A DNA stretch of 64,000 nucleotides from G965212025 sp965215765 (GTDB taxonomy: Bacteria > Pseudomonadota > Gammaproteobacteria > Poriferisulfidales > Oxydemutatoraceae): assembly GCA_965215765.1 (NCBI GenBank), contig OZ244118.1, positions 2,480,001-2,544,000 on the forward strand. Reading direction: 5' to 3'. The position numbers and the translations under genes were made by a program. The notes under the pieces were generated by a model, which saw only the letters and a program-made list of their open reading frames with translations, had not been told where the DNA came from and made no database searches. Positions 1 to 8,775 of the stretch are shown in pieces (the stretch's first letter is position 1; each line of letters starts with the position of its first letter).

Positions 1-3000
1 TTTTTTCCTTTTACCCACGCATCAACGAGCACCACTCCCTTGGCGATCCCGTCTTCTGCGAGTCTGGAAAACAGGCCAACCGTATCCGTCTCCGGGCGAT
101 TAATGTGCAGAGCAGAGATTTGCCGCCCTGCCCCGTCGAAAGTGCCTGAAAAAGGCTCTATCGGATGAAAGCCGGTGCCGCCTGACCACTCCCGACTCGA
201 CCGGGCGTCAATATCTGCCACCTGCACATAGTGAGCGTGCAGATCAGAGCGCACATCCTGCAGTTGGCACAACGTGCCAATTTGCCACGGGTTATTGTTG
301 CTGCCGTCACCCGATGCACTCTTCAGGCCTTTGCCGACGCATCCCGGAAAGCTGGTCACCGCACGGATCGTTGACGGCGACCCGGTGCCCACCGTGTTAT
401 GGGCGAAGGCTTCCAGCCGATATGCAAAGACACTTTTAAGCTCCGTAAATTCCATCGTGACTGGGCTCAGAGGATTCCCCGGCGGTATGTCGCGTTCTTC
501 AACCAGCTCCCCGGACGCATACAGACGTATCCGGTAAGCCAGGTGCAAAGCCATGCCTTCCGCTGACGCTGCGTAATCAGCGTCAACCGGCCTGCGGCCA
601 TAGCCATCATTGGCAGGGGCTGTAAAGCTGAGCCTCAGCGTGGAGACCCCCGGCTCCACGCGCATATCAGCCGGAGAATCGGGAACGTCCAGCAGGCGCA
701 CGGAAACACGGGCAGCTTCGCCAACACCATAAAGGTTGTAGCCACGAACCGTTAAAAAGAGCGTATTCCCGCCTTCATGACGGGCGCGCAGCTTCTGCAA
801 CCAGTCCGATCCTCCCACGTAGTACAACGATGCGGTTTCCTCAGCAGCGATCGATGGAGCCTCAATCCGGTAAGCGATCAGTTCTCTGGTGTGAAGCGGA
901 GGCTCCCAACGCAGCAACAAGGAAGACGGGGATTTCCACTGTGCCAGCAGGCGCAAGGGTTTGCCAGGAGTCTCAAAGCCCCGCAGAACCGGCAGCGTCC
1001 TGTAATCTCCGAAAGACCAGATCTCGGCACTCCAGCCTGAGTATGTTGACCTTCCCGCACACGCCAGGCCGGGGGCAGTGGGGCAACGCAGTTGCTGCAG
1101 CGTCCGCAAGGAGCCTGATCCCTGCCCGGCGTCATCTGCCACAAAAGGCATGCCGCCACCATTGGCACCATTGCCGCGAGGCAATGCTGCCGCATAGCTG
1201 TCGGCAATGCCTCCCGAACTGCTGCCGGCAAAGCTTCCATGCTGTCCGGCTCCGGACACCGACCCTGCCACGTAGCTGCGACTGACGGTGCCCTGATTGT
1301 CCGCCACAAGACCCGCGACCAGACCTTCCCCGGTCACAAAAGCTGTTGTGTAACTGTCAGTCACCGAGCCCAGGTTGTCTGCGACCAGACCACCCGCCCG
1401 AACTGCTCCTGACACCGAGCCTCCGGCATAGCTTGTATCAATACTCCCGCCTGTCAGATTTCTTCCGACCAGACCACCCGCGACCTGAGCTCCCGGCTCT
1501 GTCGTCAGCTGTGCCGCGCTGCCGCTGATCATGCCTGCGTTGATACCGACGAGTCCTCCCGCCACTTGCCCGCCAAAAAGTGAGCCCGTCACCCCGCTGT
1601 TCACGATCCTTCCTCCCTCGTTCCTGCCCACCAGAGCACCCACGTTGACGCTTCCCCAAAGCTGCGCATTCACCAGTACGACCTGCTGCAACAACCCGCC
1701 CTGAAGCTGTGCAAACATGCCGACATCTTCCAGCACCTCAGAGCGCACCCCTAAATGGAAAATCTGATAACCGGCACCATCAAAGGAACCGGAAAAACCA
1801 GCAATCGGCGCAAAGCCTTCTCCGGCTCGCCAGTCCCGGGATGGACCTGCCTCAATATCGCTTGCCAGCCGGTAGTGGGCTGCAGGGGCAGAACGAATAT
1901 CCTGCAATTGGCACAGCGTGGCAATCTGCCAGGGATCGTCCTCGCTGCCCGAGTTGCCCGAACCGCCTGCCGACGCCAGGGCTTCCCCGTCGCACTGCCA
2001 GGGACGGGTAAATGCCGACAGGAAAAATGACGACCCTTCTCCAACATTGTTATAGGGTGTTGCCACCACTTCATAGAAGCTGTCGCTTGCCAGACCCGAA
2101 AATTCCACAACTGCGGATGTTTCGCCGGCTGTGTGCGCAAGCTCCCGTTCCTGCACGAGTTCTCCCCCGGCGTACAACCGTACCCGGTAACCCAGACCTG
2201 CGGGAACCCCGACACCCGTGTATCCGTAAGCCGGGTCTTCCGGTGATTGACCGTAGCCGTCGTCAGCCGGAGCCAGAAGCAACACCTGCAGCGAAAATGC
2301 CTGCGCCGATGCCCGAACAACCGTCAATTTGCCTGGGACTCTCAGCAGCCTGATCACAACCGTCGTCGCTTCGCTCATGCCATGGCGGTTATATCCACGT
2401 ACGCTGACTTGCACGGTACTGCCCCTATATTCGGAACGGAGGTTTTGCACCAGGTGCCTGCCGAGCGTAAAAGATGCGGACTCCGTTTCCAGGGAACGCC
2501 CTGCCACCTCCACCCAATAGCCGGCATTCAGACTTCCTGTTTTTGCAGCTGTCCAGCTCAGTTCCGGATCACCTTCCAGGTTCCATTTCGCCTGCAGGCG
2601 CGAAGGGGGGGCAGGTGGCACCGGTTGCAGGGCGCGATGAACCGGAAGCGTCTGCCCGTCTCCGAAATACCAGACCAGGGTGCTCCAGCCGGAGTAGCTT
2701 ACCGCTCCCTGACACGTGTCTCCTGGCAAAAGAGGACACTGCAATTGTGCCAGCGTACGGGAAAAATTGTTTTCTGTGGTGTCCTCTTCCCCGCTGCCCA
2801 CGAGTTCCAGCGCGCTGCTGCCGACACCCTGATCCAGCGCGTAATTTGCAGCCATATCGGTGCTTTCAGAATGCCCCACCAGTGTGCCCGTCTGATCATT
2901 CCCGTTAACCAGACCTGCCGCATAACTGTCCTCAATCCTGCTGTTACTGTCGTGGTAGCGCTCACCGCTTCCCACCAGCCCGCCTACCTGCGCTTTCCCG

Positions 3001-6000
3001 CTCACCGAACCAGTCGCATAGCTGTCGTCAATCGAGCCGTGCCTGGTTCTTCCCACCAGGCCGCCTACCAGCTTATTTCCGCTGACCGCTCCGGTCGCAT
3101 GGCTTCTGAGGATTGACCCAAAGCTGGTACCCGCCAGACCTCCCACACTATTTCCGTCGCTGACAACCGTGCTGTCCGAGTGGCTGTCAACTATGGAATT
3201 GGAACTGTGCCAACCCGTCAGCCCGCCCACATCTTCTACCCCGCTGACCGCTCCTGCCGAATAAGAGCCGCTTATAAAGCCATAGTTGGAACCTGCCAGC
3301 CCGCCCACAGAATGATGCCCGCTCACCGTTGACTGCGCGTGGCTGTGATAGATCGAAGCTTGATTGTGCCCTACCAGTCCACCAACACTGCCTGCACCGC
3401 TCACGCTTCCTCTCGCATACGAACTGCGTATCCTCGCGCCCGGGAAGTTTTTGCCCACAAGTCCGCCTATTGATTTGCTGCGCCTTTGGGAATCAGTTGT
3501 TCCGATAACGGTGGACTCCGAATGGCTGAGCTTGATCAAGCCATGGTTCTCACCTGCCACTCCACCCACATAAAAACGACCGCCTATCAGCCCCGTCACC
3601 GTGCTGCCATTGATGCTTCCATTTGCCTCAACGCTTCCTGCCAGGGCTCCTGTTGCATTTCTGCCCCGTACTGTGACATTCACGAGTGCCAGCCTTTGCA
3701 GGGCACCCCCGCTGAGCTTCCCGAACAGCCCGACATGGTCTGTTTGCCCAGGATTGATCAAAAGATTCAGAACGCTGTGACCACTCCCGTCCAGAGAGCC
3801 GGAAAAAAATTCAATCGGAGGAAAACCCTTTCCGTCTCGCCACTCGTGGCTTTGCTTCGCGTCTATATCGTTTGCCAGCCGATAATGCGCTGCCGTGTCG
3901 TAACGCATTTCATGCAACTGGCAAAGTGTACCGACCTGCCAGGGGTCATCCTTGCTGCCAGAGCCTGCTGCTGTTATCACCGCTGCCCGTGGACACGCCT
4001 CAACGTAGGTGAAAATCGGTGCTATCACCGTTGTTGAGCCTGTGCCCGCCTTGTTTCTGGCAAACACCCTGACTTCGTACCTGGAACCACCTTCCAGACC
4101 TGAAAATTCCACTACGGCCGAGCTTGGCCATTCCTGTTGTGTCATGCGCCGCTCTTCTTTTAACAGTCCTTTTGAAAACAGTTGCACGTGGTATGCGAGA
4201 TCCAGCGCAACTCCGCCTGCCGGCTCCCCGTACACGTTGCTGCCCGGTGCGCGTCCGTAGCCATCAGCAGCAGCCTCGGTAATGGTGACCTGTATTGTTG
4301 ACAGCTCCGAAGCTGTCTGAGTCCCCACCTCCCCCGGAACTTTCATCAAATGGAAACTTCCCGACGCTGCATCTCCCGCAACGCCTCCTTTTACGCCGCG
4401 TATGGAATAGTGGATTTCACTGCCGCTGGCGTAACGCTCACGCAATTCAGCCATTAATGTATCGTCAATCGCGAAATAGAATGTACGGCTGTATCGGCTG
4501 TATCGAATGATTCCGAATGTACGGCTGTATCGGCTGTATCGGCTGTCTCTAATGATTCCGTCCACCTCCACCTCAAAGGATCTCACGGCAACTCCTTGAT
4601 GCCACCCCCAGTGCAGCGTCAATCCACCTCTCGAATTCCAGTTTGCACGGACTGCATGCGGGGCAACGGGAACATCCGTAAGCGCCCGGAGCACGGGCAG
4701 CATGCGGGAGTGCCCGAAATGCCAAATTTGCGTATCCCAATCCAGATACACGCCAGCTACCCTGCAAAGATTGACAGGCAATATCAAACACTTCATTTGC
4801 TCTACAGTGCGCAAACCACTGCCCTGTACAGTGCCGTCATTCCCGCCTACGAGGCTGTCCCCGTCGCCCAGCTTGCTGGCATAGCTGCGGGCTATCGTGC
4901 CACCGTTGACTCCGACCAGCCTGCCCGACAAATCAGTTCCTCCTACAGCACCAGTGCTATAGGCACTTCTGACCAAGCCGCTGTTTATTCCCGCCAGTCC
5001 ACCTGTCTGACTGCCTCCGGTCACTGCGCCTTGTGCATAACTGTTAGCGATGGTTCCCTTGTTTACTCCCGCCAGCCCACCTGCCTGACTGCCTCCGGTC
5101 ACTGCGCCTTGTGCATAACTGTTACCGATGGTTCCCTTGTTTACTCCCGCCAGCCCGCCTGCCTGACTGTCTCCGGTCACTGTGCCTTGTGCATAACTGT
5201 TACCGATGGTTCCCTTGTTTTCGCCGACCAGACCCCCAACTTGATCCTTCCCACTCACCGTGATTCCAGGACTACGGCCACTCACGATGCTGGCGTTGCT
5301 TTCGTTCACGCCCACCAGACCGCCCACCTGACTGTCTCCGGTCACTGTGCCTTGTGCATAACTGTTACCGATGGTTCCCTTGTTTTCGCCGACCAGACCC
5401 CCGACCTGGTTCTTTCCACTCACACGTGAGTCCAAGACTACATGGCTACTCACGATGCTGGCGTTGCTTTCGTTCACACCCACCAGACCGCCTACCTGAC
5501 TGTCTCCGGACACTATGCTTTTTGCATAACTGTTACCGATGGTTCCCTTGTTTACGCCGACCAGACCCCCAACTTGATCCTTCCCGCTCACACGTGATTC
5601 CAGGACTACATGGCCACTCACGATGCTATGGCTACTCACGATGCTGGCGTTGCTTTCGTTCACACCCACCAGACCGCCTACCTGACTGTCTCCGGACACT
5701 ATGCTTTTTGCATAACTGTTACCGATGGTTCCCTTGTTTACGCCGACCAGACCCCCAACTTGATCCTTCCCACTCACACGTGCATATCTGGCTGTATGGA
5801 CATTCACGATCCTGGCTTCGTTCACACCCACCAAGCCCCCAACCCCGCGGGCTGCTCCGACAACATGGATCTGCGCGTGGTATTTTCTGTCATGGTTCTC
5901 CATGTAGCTGTCACTGATGGTGCCGCCAAGGTGCCAACCCACCAGACCACCCACGTACGCGTAGCCCCATATAGAGCCGGTCCCGGCCACATCTCCATTC

Positions 6001-8180
6001 GCATGGCTGGAAGTGACCGAACCCCTGTTTTTGCCCACCAGACCTCCGACTTGATTGCTTCCTGTTACTCCCCCCGACGCATGACTGCCCACAATCGTGC
6101 CGCCGTCATTCTGACCTACCAGCCCACCGGCAACGGCAACCCATGTGCCGCTAGAGTTCTCCCCAACCCTTACCGCCGACGCGCTGTTGCGGATGACACC
6201 GCCCTGATTCAGGCCAACCAGCCCACCGATGGTTCTGTGCCCGTCAACCTTGCCATCAACCTCGCTGTCCTCAATCGTCCCTTGATTGTTCAGCCCAACC
6301 AGAGAACCAACATTCACTCCGCCTTCCGTCAAAAAACCCACCAGCTTCACACGCTTCAGCAAGCCACCCTGCAGCGTACCAAACAGCCCTATATTCTCGA
6401 GTGCTTCGTCTGCTACGTTGACCTTCAAATTGGAAATCTTGTAACCGTTGCCATCATAAGTGCCAGAAAAATCCTTGATCGGTGCAAAACCGTTTTTCCA
6501 GCCATGCGTCATCGTCGTCGCGTCTATATCTTTGATTTGGATGTAGTGCGACTGGGGCGATGCATCCATGTCGCGCAAATGGCACAGGTTTTCTACCTGG
6601 TAGGGATCACTTTCAGTTCCGGAACCTGCCATGGCCTGCGAACTTGCAGCACACGCGAGCTCAGGATCCATATAGGGAAATTGGCTGTTGTTGTAATAGG
6701 TGTCTCCGTAATTGAGAAGGTTGAAGGCTCTTTCGTTCGCATAAATCCCGCCCATTCCCCAACCGTATACCTCGCATGTTCCGAGTCCAGGGGCCGGCTG
6801 GGAAGTTTGAACCCCTATCACCAAGCCGGTCTTTTTATAAAACGCGGATGAGCCGGACGCTCCATGCGTAGGAGAGATGCCCTTATACGTTAAACTCAGG
6901 CGCCCGCACACTCCTTCGCAGAAAGACAGGATGTCTTTCTTGACGCCGCGCCGTACTCTTTCAAACTCACCCCACTGCTGAGGCCTGGTGCCAGCGTGGT
7001 GTACGGAGTAACCACTGAAATTATCGGCAGTGCGGGTCTCCCACCCCAACAATTTATAATCTCCGCTCTTGAACCCGACAAGTCGTCCAACAAGACGCAC
7101 AATCCCCCAATCCGCACTATCACCACCAGCCACAAAGTATGCATCTGGTTTCTTTCCTGCCACGAACCTCACACCAAAGGCGTATGAACCACCAAGAGTA
7201 GTGACGAAGAATCGCAAAAACGGTTTGTCCACAGCGTTAGTGTCCACTTCAGGTAAAAGGTGAAGCGTTGTCAGAATGTAGGGAGCTCCGTCACCCGACT
7301 TGTTCTTTATAAAACTCCCAGTCCCGCAGCCACCATCATCGTCAGAATGGCGGCACAATACTACGACACCTTTGGTTACATCCCGCACGTAAGCCGGGCT
7401 CTCGCTGTTTACATAGTTATTCTTACCGGGTAGACGCCAGGTGCCTGCGCGCACACAACTGCCGGCTTGCCCCAGAGGCGCCAGATTCCTGATTCCCTCC
7501 CCGTGTAAAACCCCGTTGTTATCCTTGAATGTGTGGCTCACTTTTTCGACCGAAAAAGGAAAATCGCCTGGCTCCAGGTGGTAACTGTCCGGAACCCAAA
7601 ACTCTATGACAACGGTATCACCAGACACCGGGAACGCCACAAAGCTGCCATCATTACGTGACAAGCCGCGGCCCGTGTACTCTACGAGCCCTTCATTGCT
7701 GTCTCCGGCGGGGGCATAGACATTCACCGACATACCCGGGTCAAGGGGAAAACCAGAAAAATATAACCACAGCCGCAGGGCAGACGGAGAGCGAATCTGC
7801 GCCTGCCAGACATCAAGGCCGTCTTCCTGTTTGACCAGCGCCCAGTTGGAACGCCTTAACCGGACGTCCCGGGCAATGCTGGTGTAGTTGACCGTTGTCG
7901 CACGGAGCAGTACACGAATTTGCTCCTGTTCCCGGGTGCTGAAAGATCCCAAGTTCAGTTGCTGTGCGCGGTCAGGATACAGAGTTCGAGTGGCTTCCCG
8001 GGCATTCCTCCCCTCCGAAAAGGGATGGGACGCGAAGCCTTGTTCTGCCAGAGATTCCTGATCCTGGCCGAAAACGAGTGAGCTCGACGTGATGATAGAT
8101 ACACCCACGAACAGCCACTTCAGCCAACCATGGCTGCCGGAAATCTGCGTATCCGGAAATCTGAAATCTGCTTCTTTCAT
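1..8180 (-). CDS. Giant secreted serine protease / GLUG-repeat / FN3 protein, paralog A (3' end beyond the window)
   Basis: About 2726 residues lie in the window; the frame runs off the left edge inside the fourth GLUG module. The start is the ATG at 8180, aligned with those of the other paralogs. The signal peptide has a long n-region, then a hydrophobic stretch ending SSSLVFG before QDQES (predicted cleavage after residue 38). A beta-sandwich-like propeptide region follows (about 80-225). The trypsin-like domain (about 240-500) has a His in ILTTLH (307), Asp in ADWGIVRL (357) and Ser in GASGSS (442). GLUG modules begin near residues 507, 1395, 2060 and 2610, with two FN3-like domains after each of the first three. 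Compared with paralog B the same landmark lies 267 bp (89 codons) further from the start, an in-frame difference. Odd: an SRY-rich micro-repeat in the first FN3 domain (4475-4560) and an 18-bp duplication at 5610-5645. The role as secreted protease-adhesin is inferred from domains. Confidence 0.9.
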   Translation of the reverse strand, partial: MKEADFRFPDTQISGSHGWLKWLFVGVSIITSSSLVFGQDQESLAEQGFASHPFSEGRNAREATRTLYPDRAQQLNLGSFSTREQEQIRVLLRATTVNYTSIARDVRLRRSNWALVKQEDGLDVWQAQIRSPSALRLWLYFSGFPLDPGMSVNVYAPAGDSNEGLVEYTGRGLSRNDGSFVAFPVSGDTVVIEFWVPDSYHLEPGDFPFSVEKVSHTFKDNNGVLHGEGIRNLAPLGQAGSCVRAGTWRLPGKNNYVNSESPAYVRDVTKGVVVLCRHSDDDGGCGTGSFIKNKSGDGAPYILTTLHLLPEVDTNAVDKPFLRFFVTTLGGSYAFGVRFVAGKKPDAYFVAGGDSADWGIVRLVGRLVGFKSGDYKLLGWETRTADNFSGYSVHHAGTRPQQWGEFERVRRGVKKDILSFCEGVCGRLSLTYKGISPTHGASGSSAFYKKTGLVIGVQTSQPAPGLGTCEVYGWGMGGIYANERAFNLLNYGDTYYNNSQFPYMDPELACAASSQAMAGSGTESDPYQVENLCHLRDMDASPQSHYIQIKDIDATTMTHGWKNGFAPIKDFSGTYDGNGYKISNLKVNVADEALENIGLFGTLQGGLLKRVKLVGFLTEGGVNVGSLVGLNNQGTIEDSEVDGKVDGHRTIGGLVGLNQGGVIRNSASAVRVGENSSGTWVAVAGGLVGQNDGGTIVGSHASGGVTGSNQVGGLVGKNRGSVTSSHANGDVAGTGSIWGYAYVGGLVGWHLGGTISDSYMENHDRKYHAQIHVVGAARGVGGLVGVNEARIVNVHTARYARVSGKDQVGGLVGVNKGTIGNSYAKSIVSGDSQVGGLVGVNESNASIVSSHSIVSGHVVLESRVSGKDQVGGLVGVNKGTIGNSYAKSIVSGDSQVGGLVGVNESNASIVSSHVVLDSRVSGKNQVGGLVGENKGTIGNSYAQGTVTGDSQVGGLVGVNESNASIVSGRSPGITVSGKDQVGGLVGENKGTIGNSYAQGTVTGDSQAGGLAGVNKGTIGNSYAQGAVTGGSQAGGLAGVNKGTIANSYAQGAVTGGSQTGGLAGINSGLVRSAYSTGAVGGTDLSGRLVGVNGGTIARSYASKLGDGDSLVGGNDGTVQGSGLRTVEQMKCLILPVNLCRVAGVYLDWDTQIWHFGHSRMLPVLRALTDVPVAPHAVRANWNSRGGLTLHWGWHQGVAVRSFEVEVDGIIRDSRYSRYSRTFGIIRYSRYSRTFYFAIDDTLMAELRERYASGSEIHYSIRGVKGGVAGDAASGSFHLMKVPGEVGTQTASELSTIQVTITEAAADGYGRAPGSNVYGEPAGGVALDLAYHVQLFSKGLLKEERRMTQQEWPSSAVVEFSGLEGGSRYEVRVFARNKAGTGSTTVIAPIFTYVEACPRAAVITAAGSGSKDDPWQVGTLCQLHEMRYDTAAHYRLANDIDAKQSHEWRDGKGFPPIEFFSGSLDGSGHSVLNLLINPGQTDHVGLFGKLSGGALQRLALVNVTVRGRNATGALAGSVEANGSINGSTVTGLIGGRFYVGGVAGENHGLIKLSHSESTVIGTTDSQRRSKSIGGLVGKNFPGARIRSSYARGSVSGAGSVGGLVGHNQASIYHSHAQSTVSGHHSVGGLAGSNYGFISGSYSAGAVSGVEDVGGLTGWHSSNSIVDSHSDSTVVSDGNSVGGLAGTSFGSILRSHATGAVSGNKLVGGLVGRTRHGSIDDSYATGSVSGKAQVGGLVGSGERYHDSNSRIEDSYAAGLVNGNDQTGTLVGHSESTDMAANYALDQGVGSSALELVGSGEEDTTENNFSRTLAQLQCPLLPGDTCQGAVSYSGWSTLVWYFGDGQTLPVHRALQPVPPAPPSRLQAKWNLEGDPELSWTAAKTGSLNAGYWVEVAGRSLETESASFTLGRHLVQNLRSEYRGSTVQVSVRGYNRHGMSEATTVVIRLLRVPGKLTVVRASAQAFSLQVLLLAPADDGYGQSPEDPAYGYTGVGVPAGLGYRVRLYAGGELVQERELAHTAGETSAVVEFSGLASDSFYEVVATPYNNVGEGSSFFLSAFTRPWQCDGEALASAGGSGNSGSEDDPWQIATLCQLQDIRSAPAAHYRLASDIEAGPSRDWRAGEGFAPIAGFSGSFDGAGYQIFHLGVRSEVLEDVGMFAQLQGGLLQQVVLVNAQLWGSVNVGALVGRNEGGRIVNSGVTGSLFGGQVAGGLVGINAGMISGSAAQLTTEPGAQVAGGLVGRNLTGGSIDTSYAGGSVSGAVRAGGLVADNLGSVTDSYTTAFVTGEGLVAGLVADNQGTVSRSYVAGSVSGAGQHGSFAGSSSGGIADSYAAALPRGNGANGGGMPFVADDAGQGSGSLRTLQQLRCPTAPGLACAGRSTYSGWSAEIWSFGDYRTLPVLRGFETPGKPLRLLAQWKSPSSLLLRWEPPLHTRELIAYRIEAPSIAAEETASLYYVGGSDWLQKLRARHEGGNTLFLTVRGYNLYGVGEAARVSVRLLDVPDSPADMRVEPGVSTLRLSFTAPANDGYGRRPVDADYAASAEGMALHLAYRIRLYASGELVEERDIPPGNPLSPVTMEFTELKSVFAYRLEAFAHNTVGTGSPSTIRAVTSFPGCVGKGLKSASGDGSNNNPWQIGTLCQLQDVRSDLHAHYVQVADIDARSSREWSGGTGFHPIEPFSGTFDGAGRQISALHINRPETDTVGLFSRLAEDGIAKGVVLVDAWVKGK
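4475..4560 (-). repeat. In-frame SRY micro-repeat in the first FN3-like domain of paralog A
   Basis: The reverse complement reads as IIRDSRYSRYSRTF followed by GIIRYSRYSRTFYF, so a short Ser-Arg-Tyr run is present twice. Paralog B at the same place (about 16550-16580) reads IIRDTKVSRFSL with no repeat. The frame is kept, because the downstream DDTLMAEL segment continues correctly. The expansion sits between two beta strands of the domain and adds basic and aromatic residues. It looks like slippage or local duplication unique to this copy. Confidence 0.85.
4905..6235 (-). repeat. GLUG repeats of module 1, paralog A (about 15 copies)
   Basis: Coding tandem repeats with a GGLVG core, mostly 78 bp (26 residues) with some 30-residue variants. 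In 4990-5240 consecutive units are almost identical at DNA level and repeat with a 78-bp period; for example ctgcctccgg recurs at 5011 and 5089. An 18-bp direct duplication sits at 5610-5627 and 5628-5645. I count about 15 GGL(V/A)G cores by eye. The pattern matches the GLUG motif family, expected to build a beta-helix. Confidence 0.85.
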
Positions 8181-8722
8181 TGTGAATGCTTAGGAGCCAT
8201 GCGGGCGGAGAAAAGAGAGCCTGACCACCCTGAGACATAAAATTCCCTGCACCGCATTCGCTATCTGTTCTCCATGGCTGCGCACTGAGCGATCCTCTGG
8301 CTCTGACCTTCACTCACTCTCTGATGTCCCAGTACGGCTGTACGCGGGCAGGATACAGAGTTCGAGTGGCTTCCCGGGCATTCCTCCCCTCCGAAAAGGG
8401 ATGGGACGCGAAGCCTTGTTCTGCCAGAGATTCCTGATCCTGGCCGAAAACGAATGAACTCGACATGATGATGGGCACACCCACGAGCAGCCACTTCAGC
8501 CAACCATGGCTGCCGGAAATCTGCGTATCCGGAAATCTGAAATCTGCTTCTTTCATTGTGAATGCTTAGGAGCCATGCGGGCGGAGAAAAGAGAGCCTGA
8601 CCACCCTGAGACATAAAATTCCCTGCACCACATTCGCTATCTGTTCTCCATGGCTGACGCACTGAGCGATCCTCTGGCTCTGACCTTCACTCACTCTCTG
8701 ATGTCCCAGTACGGCTGTACGC
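8181..8722 (-). repeat. Leader-plus-head cassette region upstream of gene A (one extra copy)
   Basis: Two leader copies flank mini-ORF A1. The unit is 377 bp, measured from gctgtacgc at 8337-8345 to the same string at 8714-8722. The inner junction joins leader sequence to codons ~70-73 of the head through the near-match GCGTACAGC / GCGCACAGC. The promoter lies outside the unit. Confidence 0.85.
8314..8556 (-). CDS. Mini-ORF A1: signal peptide plus about 42-residue secreted peptide (truncated head of the giant gene)
   Basis: An 80-residue ORF whose first ~72 codons match the giant genes (signal peptide, QDQESLAEQG, then LYPARVQ). It then switches to a short tail, PYWDIRE, read from leader sequence, and stops. 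It lies 133 bp upstream of gene A and downstream of the promoter at 8747-8775, so it should be first on the transcript. Two readings remain open: a functional small secreted peptide, or a duplication by-product that separates promoter from giant gene. The intact frame and signal peptide favour translation but do not prove function. Confidence 0.55.
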   Translation of the reverse strand: MKEADFRFPDTQISGSHGWLKWLLVGVPIIMSSSFVFGQDQESLAEQGFASHPFSEGRNAREATRTLYPARVQPYWDIRE

Positions 8723-8746
8723 GCCGAAAAATCACTTAGTTGGTTA

Positions 8747-8775
8747 ATTGTACAAAATAACGCCCAATCCGGCAA
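8747..8775 (-). promoter_or_regulatory. Sigma70-like promoter of unit A
   Basis: On the minus strand TTGCCG (8770-8775) and TACAAT (8747-8752) are separated by exactly 17 bp. Transcription would start near 8740, about 180 bp before mini-ORF A1 and about 560 bp before gene A. The same arrangement recurs before genes B to E, which supports the call. Confidence 0.75.

Noticed and set aside
4990..5240. CRISPR-like regular repeats
   Set aside because: Units are 78 bp with no unique spacers and lie inside the coding frame of a GLUG module.
5610..6851. Long plus-strand ORFs (up to ~410 codons) opposite the GLUG regions, also at 16258-17454 and 4596-5429
   Set aside because: They are antisense shadows of the 78-bp coding repeats: the repeat carries no stop in that frame, the products are low-complexity, and they are not conserved at the ends. 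The minus-strand frame has signal peptide, domains and catalytic residues.
1..8180. Possibility that paralog A is a frameshifted pseudogene
   Set aside because: Segments checked at the head, triad, SRY repeat and left edge are all in one frame, and the distance to a landmark shared with B differs by 267 bp, a multiple of three.
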